Shown here: positions 1 to 6,138 of the stretch, one piece after another | Layout: every line of letters starts with the position of its first letter | Position numbering within the stretch: position 1 is the stretch's first letter | Assembly (NCBI GenBank): GCA_028711945.1 | Contig: JAQTRG010000008.1 | Location: 1,205 to 12,747, forward strand | Length of the DNA stretch: 11,543 nt | From: Minisyncoccota bacterium | GTDB lineage: Bacteria; Patescibacteriota; Minisyncoccia; Minisyncoccales; Minisyncoccaceae | Direction: 5' to 3' | Made by a program: the position numbers and the translations under genes | The notes under the pieces: generated by a model | Told to the model about the DNA's origin: nothing | What the model saw: the letters and a program-made list of their open reading frames with translations, nothing else | Databases searched by the model: none

Positions 1-399
1 AAAGAAAAATACTCCGAACAAAAGGAAAGGAAGAATAACCATCATAAAGAATGTTCCTACCCATTCCCATGATTTGTCTTCTTCTTCAAAAACAAAAGAT
101 ACATTTTTAATCTTGTCAGTTGAGGCTCCATAATTAACCAAAGCTTCACCAAGAGTTCCTCCTGTTTCCTTTTTACTTTCAGCAGTCTTATCATCACTAT
201 ATGTAACAGTGATGTCATTATTTATTATTTTGATTTCCTTAACTTTTCCTTGGTTAATATCTTCTGCTAGTTGAGTAATAGATACTTTCTCAGGGCTTTC
301 GCTAGGAACATTAAATATGCTGAAGATAGCTCCTAAGAACACAAAAATGATAACAACGAGGAAAATGTTTTTAAGGAGACCTTTAATAGGGCTCTTCAT
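1..399 (-). CDS. ftsH: FtsH, N-terminal part (membrane AAA+ zinc metalloprotease), cut by window edge
   Basis: Reading the minus strand from the ATG at 399-397 gives 133 codons that stay open to base 1. Residues about 11-30 form a first membrane helix (NIFLVVIIFVFLGAIF). Residues 31-110 match the extracytoplasmic domain of FtsH (VPSESPEKVSITQL, then the KVKEIKI strand and a TVTYSDD segment). Residues about 112-133 begin a second membrane helix (WVGTFFMMVILPFLLFG). This layout is typical of FtsH. The AAA+ and HExxH protease domains would lie beyond the window, so activity cannot be judged. FtsH degrades misassembled membrane proteins and some cytosolic regulators from the inner face of the membrane. 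The gene starts 8 bases after the rpsA-like stop and has no clear Shine-Dalgarno site, so it is probably cotranscribed with that gene and possibly coupled to its translation. The family call is firm. Confidence 0.9.
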   Translation of the reverse strand, partial: MKSPIKGLLKNIFLVVIIFVFLGAIFSIFNVPSESPEKVSITQLAEDINQGKVKEIKIINNDITVTYSDDKTAESKKETGGTLGEALVNYGASTDKIKNVSFVFEEEDKSWEWVGTFFMMVILPFLLFGVFFF

Positions 400-407
400 G
401 TTTTTGT

Positions 408-1502
408 TTATTTTAGTCTTAAAGACATCCAATGCCTTTGAGGTTGAAAGCTTAGAATTTGGAATTCATATTCCTTATTCAATTCAAGCTTTTCCTTCAT
501 TTTGACTTCTGAACCAAACTCTGAGATATGTATTAGTCCTTGTATTTTAGAATCAACATCAGCATCGCCCGTGCCAACAATCTGAACAAACGCTCCAAAA
601 GGATTAAATCTGTTTACAGATCCCTTGATAACATCATTTGTCTTGTAGTTAAGATTCTGCCATGGATCCTTTTTCAAACTCTTTAAAGACAATGAAACTC
701 TTCCTTGTGAAATATCAATAACCTGAGCTTTAACATCTTGTCCAACTTGAACTACTTGTGCTGGATCTTCTATCAATTGCCAGTCTAGTTCTGAAATGTG
801 GACCAACCCTTCTAATCCCGAATCATTTGCTGGTGCATCTGGAAGAGAAAATTTAACGAATACTCCGAAATTAACTATTCCCGAAATATGCCCCTCAACA
901 ACATCCCCTACTTTTAAAGCCTTGATAGCCTTTTGCATTGCTTCACTTTCTTTTGATTCTTCAGTCAAAATAATTTGTCCTGCTTTTTCGTCAAAGTCTA
1001 ATATCTTTACCTTAACTTCCTGTCCGATAAAAGATTGCAGCTTTCTTAATATCTTAGCCTTATCTCCTTCTGGGACCCTTGGATAATTCTCAGGAGAAAG
1101 TTGCGATGTTGGCAAGAAGGCTGGAATGCCAGCAAATTCTGTAATTAATCCTCCCTTATTTACTCTACTAATTTTTACAGTAAATTCAAGATTCTGTTCT
1201 TTCTTTTCTTTAATCGCTGACCAAGCTATTTCTTTTTCTGCTTCTCTTAACGAAAGCTCAACAAAGCCCTCTTCGTTTTCTATGCTTACAACCTTAACTG
1301 AAATAGTATCTCCTATTTTAACGCTTTTAAGGACATTTTTAGCATTTTGGTATTCTATGCCATAAATAATGCCTGTTTTCCTAGGACCTATGTCCAAGTA
1401 CATGGCTAAATTCTCTATGGCAAGAATTTTTCCGTCAATGATTTCCCCATTCCTAGGGACCTGTACATGATCGGTTAGTTTTTGTAATGTTTCATTTTGC
1501 AT
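408..1502 (-). CDS. rpsA: Ribosomal protein S1-like protein with four S1 domains
   Basis: The 364-residue protein is four S1 RNA-binding OB-fold repeats in a row, at about residues 18-89, 104-182, 199-281 and 288-364. Repeats 3 and 4 are the most canonical: both have a GxV..I..FGxFV core followed by GLVHISE or GLIHISE. Repeats 1 and 2 are more divergent, as expected for the ribosome-binding end of S1. E. coli S1 has six repeats and about 557 residues; four-repeat forms are normal in Gram-positive and many small-genome bacteria. S1 helps the 30S subunit capture and unfold mRNA. The ATG at 1502 has AAGAAG about 5 bases upstream, and a good promoter lies at 1589-1616. ftsH follows after 8 bases. 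A non-ribosomal S1-domain regulator is possible but less likely, because the protein is nothing but S1 repeats. Confidence 0.88.
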   Translation of the reverse strand: MQNETLQKLTDHVQVPRNGEIIDGKILAIENLAMYLDIGPRKTGIIYGIEYQNAKNVLKSVKIGDTISVKVVSIENEEGFVELSLREAEKEIAWSAIKEKKEQNLEFTVKISRVNKGGLITEFAGIPAFLPTSQLSPENYPRVPEGDKAKILRKLQSFIGQEVKVKILDFDEKAGQIILTEESKESEAMQKAIKALKVGDVVEGHISGIVNFGVFVKFSLPDAPANDSGLEGLVHISELDWQLIEDPAQVVQVGQDVKAQVIDISQGRVSLSLKSLKKDPWQNLNYKTNDVIKGSVNRFNPFGAFVQIVGTGDADVDSKIQGLIHISEFGSEVKMKEKLELNKEYEFQILSFQPQRHWMSLRLK

Positions 1503-1588
1503 ATATCTTCTTATATCATAAAGGTTTTATATAATCAAGAGATATTACTCTATTTAATTACCTTCGTTTAAGCCATCAAATCTTTAAA

Positions 1589-1616
1589 ATTATGAAATAA
1601 TTAATAAATCTGTCAA
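1589..1616 (-). promoter_or_regulatory. Sigma70-type promoter for the rpsA-ftsH unit
   Basis: On the minus strand TTGACA (1616-1611) is followed after 16 bases by CATAAT (1594-1589), matching 6/6 and 5/6 of the consensus. Transcription would begin near 1582, giving a leader of about 80 bases before the ATG at 1502. Confidence 0.65.
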
Positions 1617-1624
1617 TAATTGAC
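1612..1624. repeat. Perfect inverted repeat over the rpsA -35 box, possible operator
   Basis: GTCAATAATTGAC is a perfect 6+1+6 inverted repeat that covers most of the minus-strand -35 box and sits between the two divergent promoters. The half site partly reflects the -35 hexamer itself, so a regulatory role is only a suggestion. Confidence 0.3.
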
Positions 1625-1639
1625 CTGGGGACAAAACCT

Positions 1640-1668
1640 TTGACAAAACCCAATACCAAGGGTAAAGT
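1640..1668 (+). promoter_or_regulatory. Candidate promoter for the 3D-domain protein gene
   Basis: TTGACA (1640-1645), a 17-base spacer, then TAAAGT (1663-1668). The -35 box is perfect and the -10 box matches 4/6. Transcription would start near 1675, which leaves a leader of about 20 bases. The promoter lies back to back with the rpsA promoter. Confidence 0.5.
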
Positions 1669-1674
1669 ATAAGC

Positions 1675-1690
1675 AATCCCTTAGGGGATT
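1675..1690 (+). promoter_or_regulatory. Hairpin enclosing the ribosome binding site of the 3D-domain gene
   Basis: AATCCC (1675-1680), loop TTAG, GGGATT (1685-1690) form a perfect 6-bp stem. The likely Shine-Dalgarno bases AGGGG (1683-1687, 9 bases before the ATG at 1697) lie in its loop and right arm, so the stem would mask the ribosome binding site. The predicted transcript start falls at the foot of the stem. Confidence 0.45.
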
Positions 1691-1696
1691 TTAATT

Positions 1697-2206
1697 ATGC
1701 TTTACAAACAAAATAACGTTATTATACTCCTAGGATTGATTGTTTTTGCCTTCTCGGCCCTGACCTTAACCCTAGAGGCTAAAATAGATAATACTAATAA
1801 TTTAGCCCAAAGTTACTTGTCAGAAAAGAGTCACTCTTCTATAGATAACAGCGCGCTAGCTGTATTCTCAAAAAAAGAGGACAGGGATACGAACAATAAT
1901 GAAAAGAAGTATAAAAAGATAAAAGTTATCATAACAGCTTATTCTTCTACTGAATGGCAGACAGACGACACTCCTCTTGTAACCGCTAATGGTTCTATTG
2001 TAAGGGAAGGAATCGTAGCTAACAACATGTTGCCTTTTGGAACAGAAATCAAAATACCAGAACTATATGGAAATAAGGTGTTTACAGTAGAGGACAGAAT
2101 GCATTCAAGAAAAGGATCATACTGGGTAGATATATGGTTCCCTACTCTAGAAGAAGCTAAAGCTTTTGGAATCAAGGAAGCTTACGTAGAAATAATGGAG
2201 ATATAA
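1697..2206 (+). CDS. Exported or membrane-anchored 3D-domain (RlpA/MltA-like) protein
   Basis: The protein has 169 residues. Residues about 8-25 (VIILLGLIVFAFSALTL) form one hydrophobic segment, either a signal peptide or a membrane anchor. Residues 30-72 are a polar low-complexity linker. Residues about 75-166 look like the 3D domain, a double-psi beta-barrel named for three conserved aspartates: a TAYSS strand, TDDTP (D90, D91), NGS, a GIVANN...PFGT segment, VEDRM (D133) and VDIW (D145). In MltA and related lytic transglycosylases the last aspartate of this barrel is catalytic, so a role in cleaving or binding peptidoglycan outside the membrane is plausible but not shown. No LysM, G5 or other wall-binding domain is fused to it. 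The gene is monocistronic, between its own promoter and a terminator. Confidence 0.75.
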   Translation: MLYKQNNVIILLGLIVFAFSALTLTLEAKIDNTNNLAQSYLSEKSHSSIDNSALAVFSKKEDRDTNNNEKKYKKIKVIITAYSSTEWQTDDTPLVTANGSIVREGIVANNMLPFGTEIKIPELYGNKVFTVEDRMHSRKGSYWVDIWFPTLEEAKAFGIKEAYVEIMEI

Positions 2207-2234
2207 AAACACACATCGCAATGATGTGTGTTTT
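2206..2234. terminator. Bidirectional intrinsic terminator
   Basis: AAAACACACATC (2206-2217), loop GCAAT, GATGTGTGTTTT (2223-2234) form a perfect 12-bp stem. The flanking A and T runs give a U tail on either strand. It ends the plus-strand 3D-domain gene and, on the minus strand, the infB-rbfA-tRNA unit. Confidence 0.85.
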
Positions 2235-2242
2235 GTTATAAG

Positions 2243-2325
2243 TGCCTCGGGTGGGACTCGAACCCACAAGGGTGTTACCCGCAGCATTTTAAGTGCTGTA
2301 TGTTTACCAGTTTCATCACCGAGGC
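2243..2325 (-). tRNA. tRNA-Leu(TAA)
   Basis: The acceptor stem GCCTCGG/CCGAGGC closes an 83-base class II tRNA with a long variable arm. The anticodon stem CAGCA/TGCTG holds loop CTTAAAA, giving anticodon TAA (2291-2289). The T loop is TTCGAGT and the discriminator is A. The 3' CCA is not encoded (ACTT follows). It is the last gene of the minus-strand unit and lies 5 bases after tRNA-Cys. Confidence 0.95.
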
Positions 2326-2330
2326 ATGAT

Positions 2331-2405
2331 TGGAGGCGTGGGCGGGAATTGCACCCGCGTATAAGAGTTTTGCAGACTCTTGCCTTACTGCTTGGCCACC
2401 ACGCC
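2331..2405 (-). tRNA. tRNA-Cys(GCA), CCA encoded
   Basis: The acceptor stem is GGCGTGG/CCACGCC with discriminator T73, as expected for Cys. The anticodon stem AGAGT/ACTCT holds loop CTGCAAA, giving anticodon GCA. The CCA is encoded (2333-2331). The T arm reads GCGGG-TGCAATT-CCCGC, so position 55 is G rather than the near-universal T. It lies 19 bases downstream of rbfA, so the two are probably cotranscribed. Confidence 0.95.
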
Positions 2406-2424
2406 CTGCCACAATAAAACATTA

Positions 2425-2787
2425 TCAATTTTCTTCTTCTTTTTCAATACTCTCTTTTCTGATTTTATTTAAAAGCTCCTCTATCCTACCTGCTTCAATG
2501 GTCTTCTTTTCTTGTAAAAATTGTATTCTAGGAACTGGTCTCATTCTTAATTTCTTATTTAATCTCTGTTGAAGAAAAAATATGTGCCTATTTAATAAGG
2601 CTAGAATGTCCTCAAAATTACTTTCTGGAATAACAGAAATGAACACCTTTCCTTCAAAAAGATTACCAGAGCATTCAACTCTAGTAATAGTGACTAAATT
2701 GCCTGGATATATATCAATTTCTTTCAAGATAAGACTTCCTAGCTCTTTTTGAATTAAACTATTAATTTTTTCAACTCTTTGCTCCAT
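2425..2787 (-). CDS. rbfA: Ribosome-binding factor A (RbfA)
   Basis: The 120-residue protein has the RbfA KH-type fold in order: an N-terminal helix (MEQRVEKINSLIQKELGSLI), a strand containing VTITRVECSGNL, the KVFISVIPE strand, and the long helix to LNKKLRMRPVPRIQF with the R.RPVP.I.F ending typical of RbfA. It closes with the EELLNKI helix and a charged tail. RbfA binds the immature 30S subunit near the 16S rRNA 5' helix and supports its maturation, notably in the cold. The start ATG shares one base with the infB stop (TAATG at 2789-2785), so translation is coupled. AAGAAG lies about 8 bases upstream. infB-rbfA adjacency is one of the most conserved bacterial gene orders and supports the call. 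The gene ends with TGA. Confidence 0.92.
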   Translation of the reverse strand: MEQRVEKINSLIQKELGSLILKEIDIYPGNLVTITRVECSGNLFEGKVFISVIPESNFEDILALLNRHIFFLQQRLNKKLRMRPVPRIQFLQEKKTIEAGRIEELLNKIRKESIEKEEEN

Positions 2788-4274
2788 TAAAGTTCTTCTT
2801 TAGTATATTCTTCTTTGTATACAACTAGCTCATCCCCTTCTTTAATTCTTTCACTGCCTTGATACAAAATGCCACATTCTTTGCCTTTCTTAATCACATC
2901 AAAATCTTTTTTATTTGATTGAAGTTCGATTATTTTCCCTGTACCAATCTTTTCAGTATCCCTAAATATTTCTAATGATGCTCCTTTGTGAATTTCTCCA
3001 TCAATTACATTGCCTCCAACTATCTGCCTATTTTTTTCTGTTCTAAAAATAGCTACTACTTCCATTTTTCCCAACTCAACTCTTTCTTTTTCTTTAGTTA
3101 GCTTTCTTTCCATCAATTCCCTAACCTTTTGAGTTAAATCGTAAATCAGTTCAAAACTATACACCCTTATCTTTTCTTTTTCAGCTGTTATTTCAGCTAC
3201 CTTGTCTTTCTTTACTCTAAAAGCTAAAATCACTGCTTCGCTGCTCTTGGCCATTTTTGTATCAAGCTCTGCAATATCCCCTACTTCAGACCTAACAACC
3301 CTCAAACAAACTTTGTCTTGCGGTAATGTTTTTAAAACTTCATCAATAGCTTCTAAGGAGCCGCATGCATCTCCCTTTATAATTAAATTTAAACATTTTT
3401 GATTAAGACTCGTTTCAAAAACTTCTCTTTTCTCTTTTTTCTTAATGTTCTTTTTTGCTTCATCGTAAGTAGGATAAACCAAAAACTTTTCTCCCACTAC
3501 TGGCACAGACTCAAGCCCAACAATAATAGCAGGTTGCGATGGTTTAGCTTCTTTGATTTCTTTTCCTAAAAAATCTTCAAGATTCTTAACTTTGCCAACT
3601 GATGTACTGGTTCCGATAAAATCTCCTTGTTTTAAAATTCCTTGTTCTACTAAAATGGTTACCGTTGGCCCTCTTTGATGATCAAGATATGATTCGATAA
3701 TAGCTCCCGAAGCAATAACATCAATATCTGTTTTCAATTCTTCCATTTCTGCAACAAGAAGAATCAAATCTAAAAGATCTGTGATGCCTTTTCCTGTTTT
3801 AGCTGATATTTCTATTGAAGGAACTTTTCCTCCAATTGATTCAACCCAAACATCTTCCCTTCCCAATTGCTGCTTGACCATTTCTGGATTAGATCCTGGC
3901 TTATCAATTTTATTTAGAGCAACAATGATAGGTATTCCTGCATTCTTAATGTGTACTATAGCCTCTTTAGTTTGTTTCTTGATGCCTTCGCATGCATCGA
4001 TAACCAAGATAGCAATATCAGCTATTTTCGAGCCCCTAGCCCTTATCGCTGAGAAGGCCTCGTGCCCTGGAGTATCGATAAAGGTAATTTTGTTATTCTC
4101 ATGCTCTATTTCATACGCCCCAACATGCTGAGTAATTCCACCTGATTCTTTCTCTAATATATTAAATTCTCTAATTGCCATTAAAAGAGAAGTCTTGCCA
4201 TGATCAATGTGTCCCAAAACAACCACTACTGGTGGACGAACAACCATATTCTCTTGTTTGTTTTTATTAGTCAT
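2787..4274 (-). CDS. infB: Translation initiation factor IF-2, short form
   Basis: The protein has 495 residues from the ATG at 4274, which has AAGAAG about 7 bases upstream. GTPase motifs are complete: G1 GHIDHGKT (21-28), the switch I segment GGITQHVGAY (45-54), G3 DTPGH (67-71), G4 NKID (121-124) and G5 SAK (157-159). Beta-barrel domain II follows at about residues 185-270, then domain III and the C-terminal barrel (IVGGNVIDGEIHKG, GDELVVY) that grips the fMet-tRNA acceptor end. IF-2 brings initiator tRNA to the 30S subunit and drives subunit joining. Only about 12 residues precede the G domain, whereas E. coli IF-2 has several hundred, so the N-terminal region is essentially absent. A longer frame from 4346 would run through tRNA-Ser and was not used. 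tRNA-Ser lies 47 bases upstream and rbfA overlaps downstream. Confidence 0.95.
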   Translation of the reverse strand: MTNKNKQENMVVRPPVVVVLGHIDHGKTSLLMAIREFNILEKESGGITQHVGAYEIEHENNKITFIDTPGHEAFSAIRARGSKIADIAILVIDACEGIKKQTKEAIVHIKNAGIPIIVALNKIDKPGSNPEMVKQQLGREDVWVESIGGKVPSIEISAKTGKGITDLLDLILLVAEMEELKTDIDVIASGAIIESYLDHQRGPTVTILVEQGILKQGDFIGTSTSVGKVKNLEDFLGKEIKEAKPSQPAIIVGLESVPVVGEKFLVYPTYDEAKKNIKKKEKREVFETSLNQKCLNLIIKGDACGSLEAIDEVLKTLPQDKVCLRVVRSEVGDIAELDTKMAKSSEAVILAFRVKKDKVAEITAEKEKIRVYSFELIYDLTQKVRELMERKLTKEKERVELGKMEVVAIFRTEKNRQIVGGNVIDGEIHKGASLEIFRDTEKIGTGKIIELQSNKKDFDVIKKGKECGILYQGSERIKEGDELVVYKEEYTKEEL

Positions 4275-4321
4275 AGCTATCTTCTTTTGACAAATGCTCC
4301 CAAGAAAAAGTTTAAGATAAG

Positions 4322-4407
4322 CGGAGAGAGTGAGATTCGAACTCACGGTAGGTAAACCCTACAATGGTTTTCGAAACCATCCCTTTAAACCGCTCAGGCA
4401 TCTCTCC
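4322..4407 (-). tRNA. tRNA-Ser(CGA)
   Basis: A class II tRNA of 86 bases. The acceptor is GGAGAGA/TCTCTCC with discriminator G73, the Ser identity base. The anticodon stem ATGGT/ACCAT holds loop TTCGAAA, giving anticodon CGA. A long variable arm pairs GTAGG with CCTAC, and the T loop is TTCGAAT. CCA is not encoded. The gene leads the infB-rbfA-tRNA unit. No convincing promoter of its own is visible in the 26 bases after the upstream oxidoreductase stop. Confidence 0.94.
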
Positions 4408-4433
4408 TATTAGAAGTTAATAATTAAAGATTA

Positions 4434-5408
4434 TCACTTTTTACCCGCAAAAGCAATTAAGAAATTAGGAAAATCATTATCATATGTCATTTCTTTAGGA
4501 ATCACATATGGGAAATAAAATCCAAAAAGATTAACTAATTTGTTTGCTATTCTTCCTTTAATTATTTTGAAATTAAAAAACTTCTCAGTTTGTTTTTTGT
4601 ATTCGATAAAGTCAGGAAAAGATTTAATAAGCATGTCTGCAGCATACAATCCCCATATCAACCCTCCCCCGCTCCAAGGCTTGGTTAGGCCCATTGCATC
4701 CCCGCACAAAGTTATTTTATCATTATTGGGAATTATTAATCCCTGAGGAACTAAAGCTGAGATATATTTTCTTTTCTTAACATCTTTTATATCAAGCAAC
4801 TCATCTAATGATTGCTTTGCTTCATTTTGTTCTCCCAGTGCTCCATATTCTACAAAATTACCTCTTGGTATCTCCCATGTAAACCCAGAGGGTATTAAAT
4901 GTGTTTTTGTAACACAAGAATTATCCTTTTTTTCTTCAAACACTTGTATTCCTATTCTCATATTTGGATTAGGCAATCCCAAACTTTTTCTTACAAAAGA
5001 CCCTGCCCCATCACAACCGATAACCCTATCAAATCCTCGAGGAATCTCTTTCAGCTCTTTCCCAAAACACAATTTAACATTATTCTTTTTATTTAAATCA
5101 AGAAGTATTTTTATCAGCTTGTCTCTATCCAAAACAAGATGCTTGGGAGAAAAATTAAGCCTAATTGTTTTTTTAGGAAAATTAATATCGCAGGAATTAA
5201 TTATGTTTTCCAAACAATCATCTATTCTGGGAATAAATTGTCTTATCCTTTCTGAAACCAAAGTAGAACAACTTTTAAATCCTAAATCTTTTTCTTCTTT
5301 TCTGTCATATACAAAAACTTCGTGACCTAATTCACTAAGCTTCCATGAAAGATATAACCCTATTACTCCCCCGCCTATTACACAGACTTTTAATTTTTTA
5401 TTGTCCAT
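4434..5408 (-). CDS. FAD-dependent oxidoreductase, geranylgeranyl reductase-like
   Basis: The 324-residue protein has a complete FAD fold of the p-hydroxybenzoate-hydroxylase type. The N-terminal Rossmann motif reads VIGGGVIGLYLSWKL and ends in VYDRK (residues 9-37). A GCDGAGSFVR motif sits at 131-140 and GDAMGL at 236-241, followed by PWSGGGL (244-250). FTWEIP at 176-181, followed by glycines, resembles the YxWxFP...GxG motif of archaeal geranylgeranyl reductases. Such enzymes saturate isoprenoid double bonds of lipids or quinone tails. The protein is short for that family (often near 390 residues), mainly at the C-terminus, so the substrate is open; another flavin monooxygenase or reductase is possible. 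Neighbours give no pathway clue. The promoter at 5452-5479 gives a leader of about 37 bases with no clear Shine-Dalgarno site. The stop is TGA. Confidence 0.75.
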   Translation of the reverse strand: MDNKKLKVCVIGGGVIGLYLSWKLSELGHEVFVYDRKEEKDLGFKSCSTLVSERIRQFIPRIDDCLENIINSCDINFPKKTIRLNFSPKHLVLDRDKLIKILLDLNKKNNVKLCFGKELKEIPRGFDRVIGCDGAGSFVRKSLGLPNPNMRIGIQVFEEKKDNSCVTKTHLIPSGFTWEIPRGNFVEYGALGEQNEAKQSLDELLDIKDVKKRKYISALVPQGLIIPNNDKITLCGDAMGLTKPWSGGGLIWGLYAADMLIKSFPDFIEYKKQTEKFFNFKIIKGRIANKLVNLFGFYFPYVIPKEMTYDNDFPNFLIAFAGKK

Positions 5409-5451
5409 TATTTTAAAAAGATAATACCGAATATTAATATCCAGAATTTCT

Positions 5452-5479
5452 ATTATTTCACTTCACTAAAAATTGACAA
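5452..5479 (-). promoter_or_regulatory. Promoter for the FAD oxidoreductase gene
   Basis: On the minus strand TTGTCA (5479-5474), 16 bases, then AATAAT (5457-5452), each matching 5/6. Its -35 box occupies the same bases as the plus-strand -35 TTGACA at 5473-5478, so the two promoters fire in opposite directions from one shared element. Confidence 0.5.
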
Positions 5480-5500
5480 AAAGCACTCTTTTGATATACT
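5473..5500 (+). promoter_or_regulatory. Strong plus-strand promoter with no protein gene behind it
   Basis: TTGACA (5473-5478), a 16-base spacer, then TATACT (5495-5500), matching 6/6 and 5/6. Transcription would start near 5507 and face the 3' end of the PemK/MazF-like gene. No plus-strand protein gene follows before the tRNA-Arg at 6217, which has its own promoter. Confidence 0.6.
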
Positions 5501-5506
5501 AGACAT

Positions 5507-5560
5507 ACAAAGTGCCGTAAGGCTCCGAGAGACCCGCCAAGAGCGGGTTTCGAGTTTCTA
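5507..5560 (+). ncRNA. Candidate small structured RNA of unknown function
   Basis: The predicted transcript opens with a small GCC-GTAA-GGC hairpin (5514-5523). A longer one follows, with ACCCGC (5532-5537), loop CAAGA and GCGGGT (5543-5548). It can extend outward through CTC/GA (5523-5528) pairing with TCGAG (5550-5554). A short TTTCT run follows, which makes the long hairpin terminator-like. There is no ATG in the stretch. If termination is incomplete, the RNA would be antisense to the PemK/MazF-like gene, whose stop codon lies at 5558-5560. On the minus strand the same hairpin lacks a U tail. It matches no RNA family I recognise. Support is limited to the promoter and the pairing. Confidence 0.35.
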
Positions 5561-5947
5561 AAGGAAAGACTTCAATTTCTGCTTAATTTCTTCGAAAATC
5601 TCTTTTGGAATATTATAAAGATTTCTTCTTAATCTTTTAATACTTACCAATTTCATTTGGGCTAAGATTGCCGAAACATTTTGATTATTTGGATCAGTAT
5701 AATTAAAATAAAAATCTAAATCTTTCTGTTTAGTAGATAGTGCAACGGCCCAAAACATATGATTATTAAACTTTTTAATAATTAAAACTGGGCGAGAAAA
5801 ATTATCACCACTACCGTTCTGTTCAAAACCGATATTCCTCCCAATATTACTCATCCACACTTCCCCTTCTTTAGGAAACCTATCGAAATCATTTTTATCA
5901 GCTTCGATTTTCTTTTTTAATTCATTCCAAAAATTAAAATCTTCCAT
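5558..5947 (-). CDS. Solitary PemK/MazF-family toxin-like endoribonuclease
   Basis: The protein has 129 residues. After a helical extension (residues 1-24, with NFWNELKKKIEADKN), the PemK/MazF barrel follows: EGEVWMSNIG (27-36), SRPVLIIKKF (51-60, with the family's conserved arginine R52), FWAVALSTK (65-73, with T72 in the second active-site position), SAILAQMKLVSIKRL (92-106) and a C-terminal helix. MazF-type toxins cut single-stranded RNA at short motifs. No antitoxin gene is visible on either side. The gene starts 16 bases after the CCA end of tRNA-Gly, has no Shine-Dalgarno site and is probably transcribed from the tRNA promoter at 6139-6167. From memory, PemK proteins with an FxxWNxxKK N-terminus and no partner recur in Patescibacteria, so this may be a housekeeping or self-controlled form. 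Toxicity is not shown. The stop is TAG. Confidence 0.75.
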   Translation of the reverse strand: MEDFNFWNELKKKIEADKNDFDRFPKEGEVWMSNIGRNIGFEQNGSGDNFSRPVLIIKKFNNHMFWAVALSTKQKDLDFYFNYTDPNNQNVSAILAQMKLVSIKRLRRNLYNIPKEIFEEIKQKLKSFL

Positions 5948-5963
5948 TATTTTTAATACTATA

Positions 5964-6037
5964 TGGAGCGAGTGAAGGGAATCGAACCCTCATGTATAGC
6001 TTGGAAGGCTATCGCTCTACCATTGAGCTACACTCGC
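5964..6037 (-). tRNA. tRNA-Gly(TCC), CCA encoded
   Basis: The acceptor is GCGAGTG/CACTCGC with discriminator T73. The anticodon stem ATAGC/GCTAT holds loop CTTCCAA, giving anticodon TCC. The T loop is TTCGATT and CCA is encoded (5966-5964). It lies 12 bases after tRNA-Pro and 16 bases before the PemK/MazF-like start codon. Confidence 0.95.
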
Positions 6038-6049
6038 AAACGAAAACAT

Positions 6050-6121
6050 TCGGGGCACTGAGATTCGAACTCAGAACAAATCCTCCCAAAGGACTCGTGA
6101 TAGCCGTTTCACTATGCCCCG
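6050..6121 (-). tRNA. tRNA-Pro(TGG)
   Basis: The acceptor is CGGGGCA/TGCCCCG, giving the C1:G72 pair and A73 usual for bacterial tRNA-Pro. The anticodon stem AGTCC/GGATT holds loop TTTGGGA, giving anticodon TGG with G37. The T loop is TTCGAAT and the variable loop is only 4 bases. CCA is not encoded. It is the first gene of the Pro-Gly-pemK unit. Confidence 0.93.
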
Positions 6122-6138
6122 GCAATACATTGATTCTT

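Noticed and set aside
317..505. Plus-strand 62-codon frame
   Set aside because: It is antisense to the ftsH start and the rpsA end and has no family features.
2147..2428. Open frames on both strands across 2147-2572
   Set aside because: They run through the tRNA-Leu and tRNA-Cys genes and the rbfA 3' end; the peptides are translated tRNA sequence, not proteins.
2787..4346. Longer infB frame starting at 4346
   Set aside because: The extra 24 codons lie largely in tRNA-Ser(CGA); the ATG at 4274 has a good ribosome binding site and directly precedes the G domain.
5507..5560. Degenerate tRNA or known riboswitch at the orphan promoter
   Set aside because: GGTTTCGAG resembles a T arm, but no acceptor, D or anticodon arms can be built, and no riboswitch motif I know fits.
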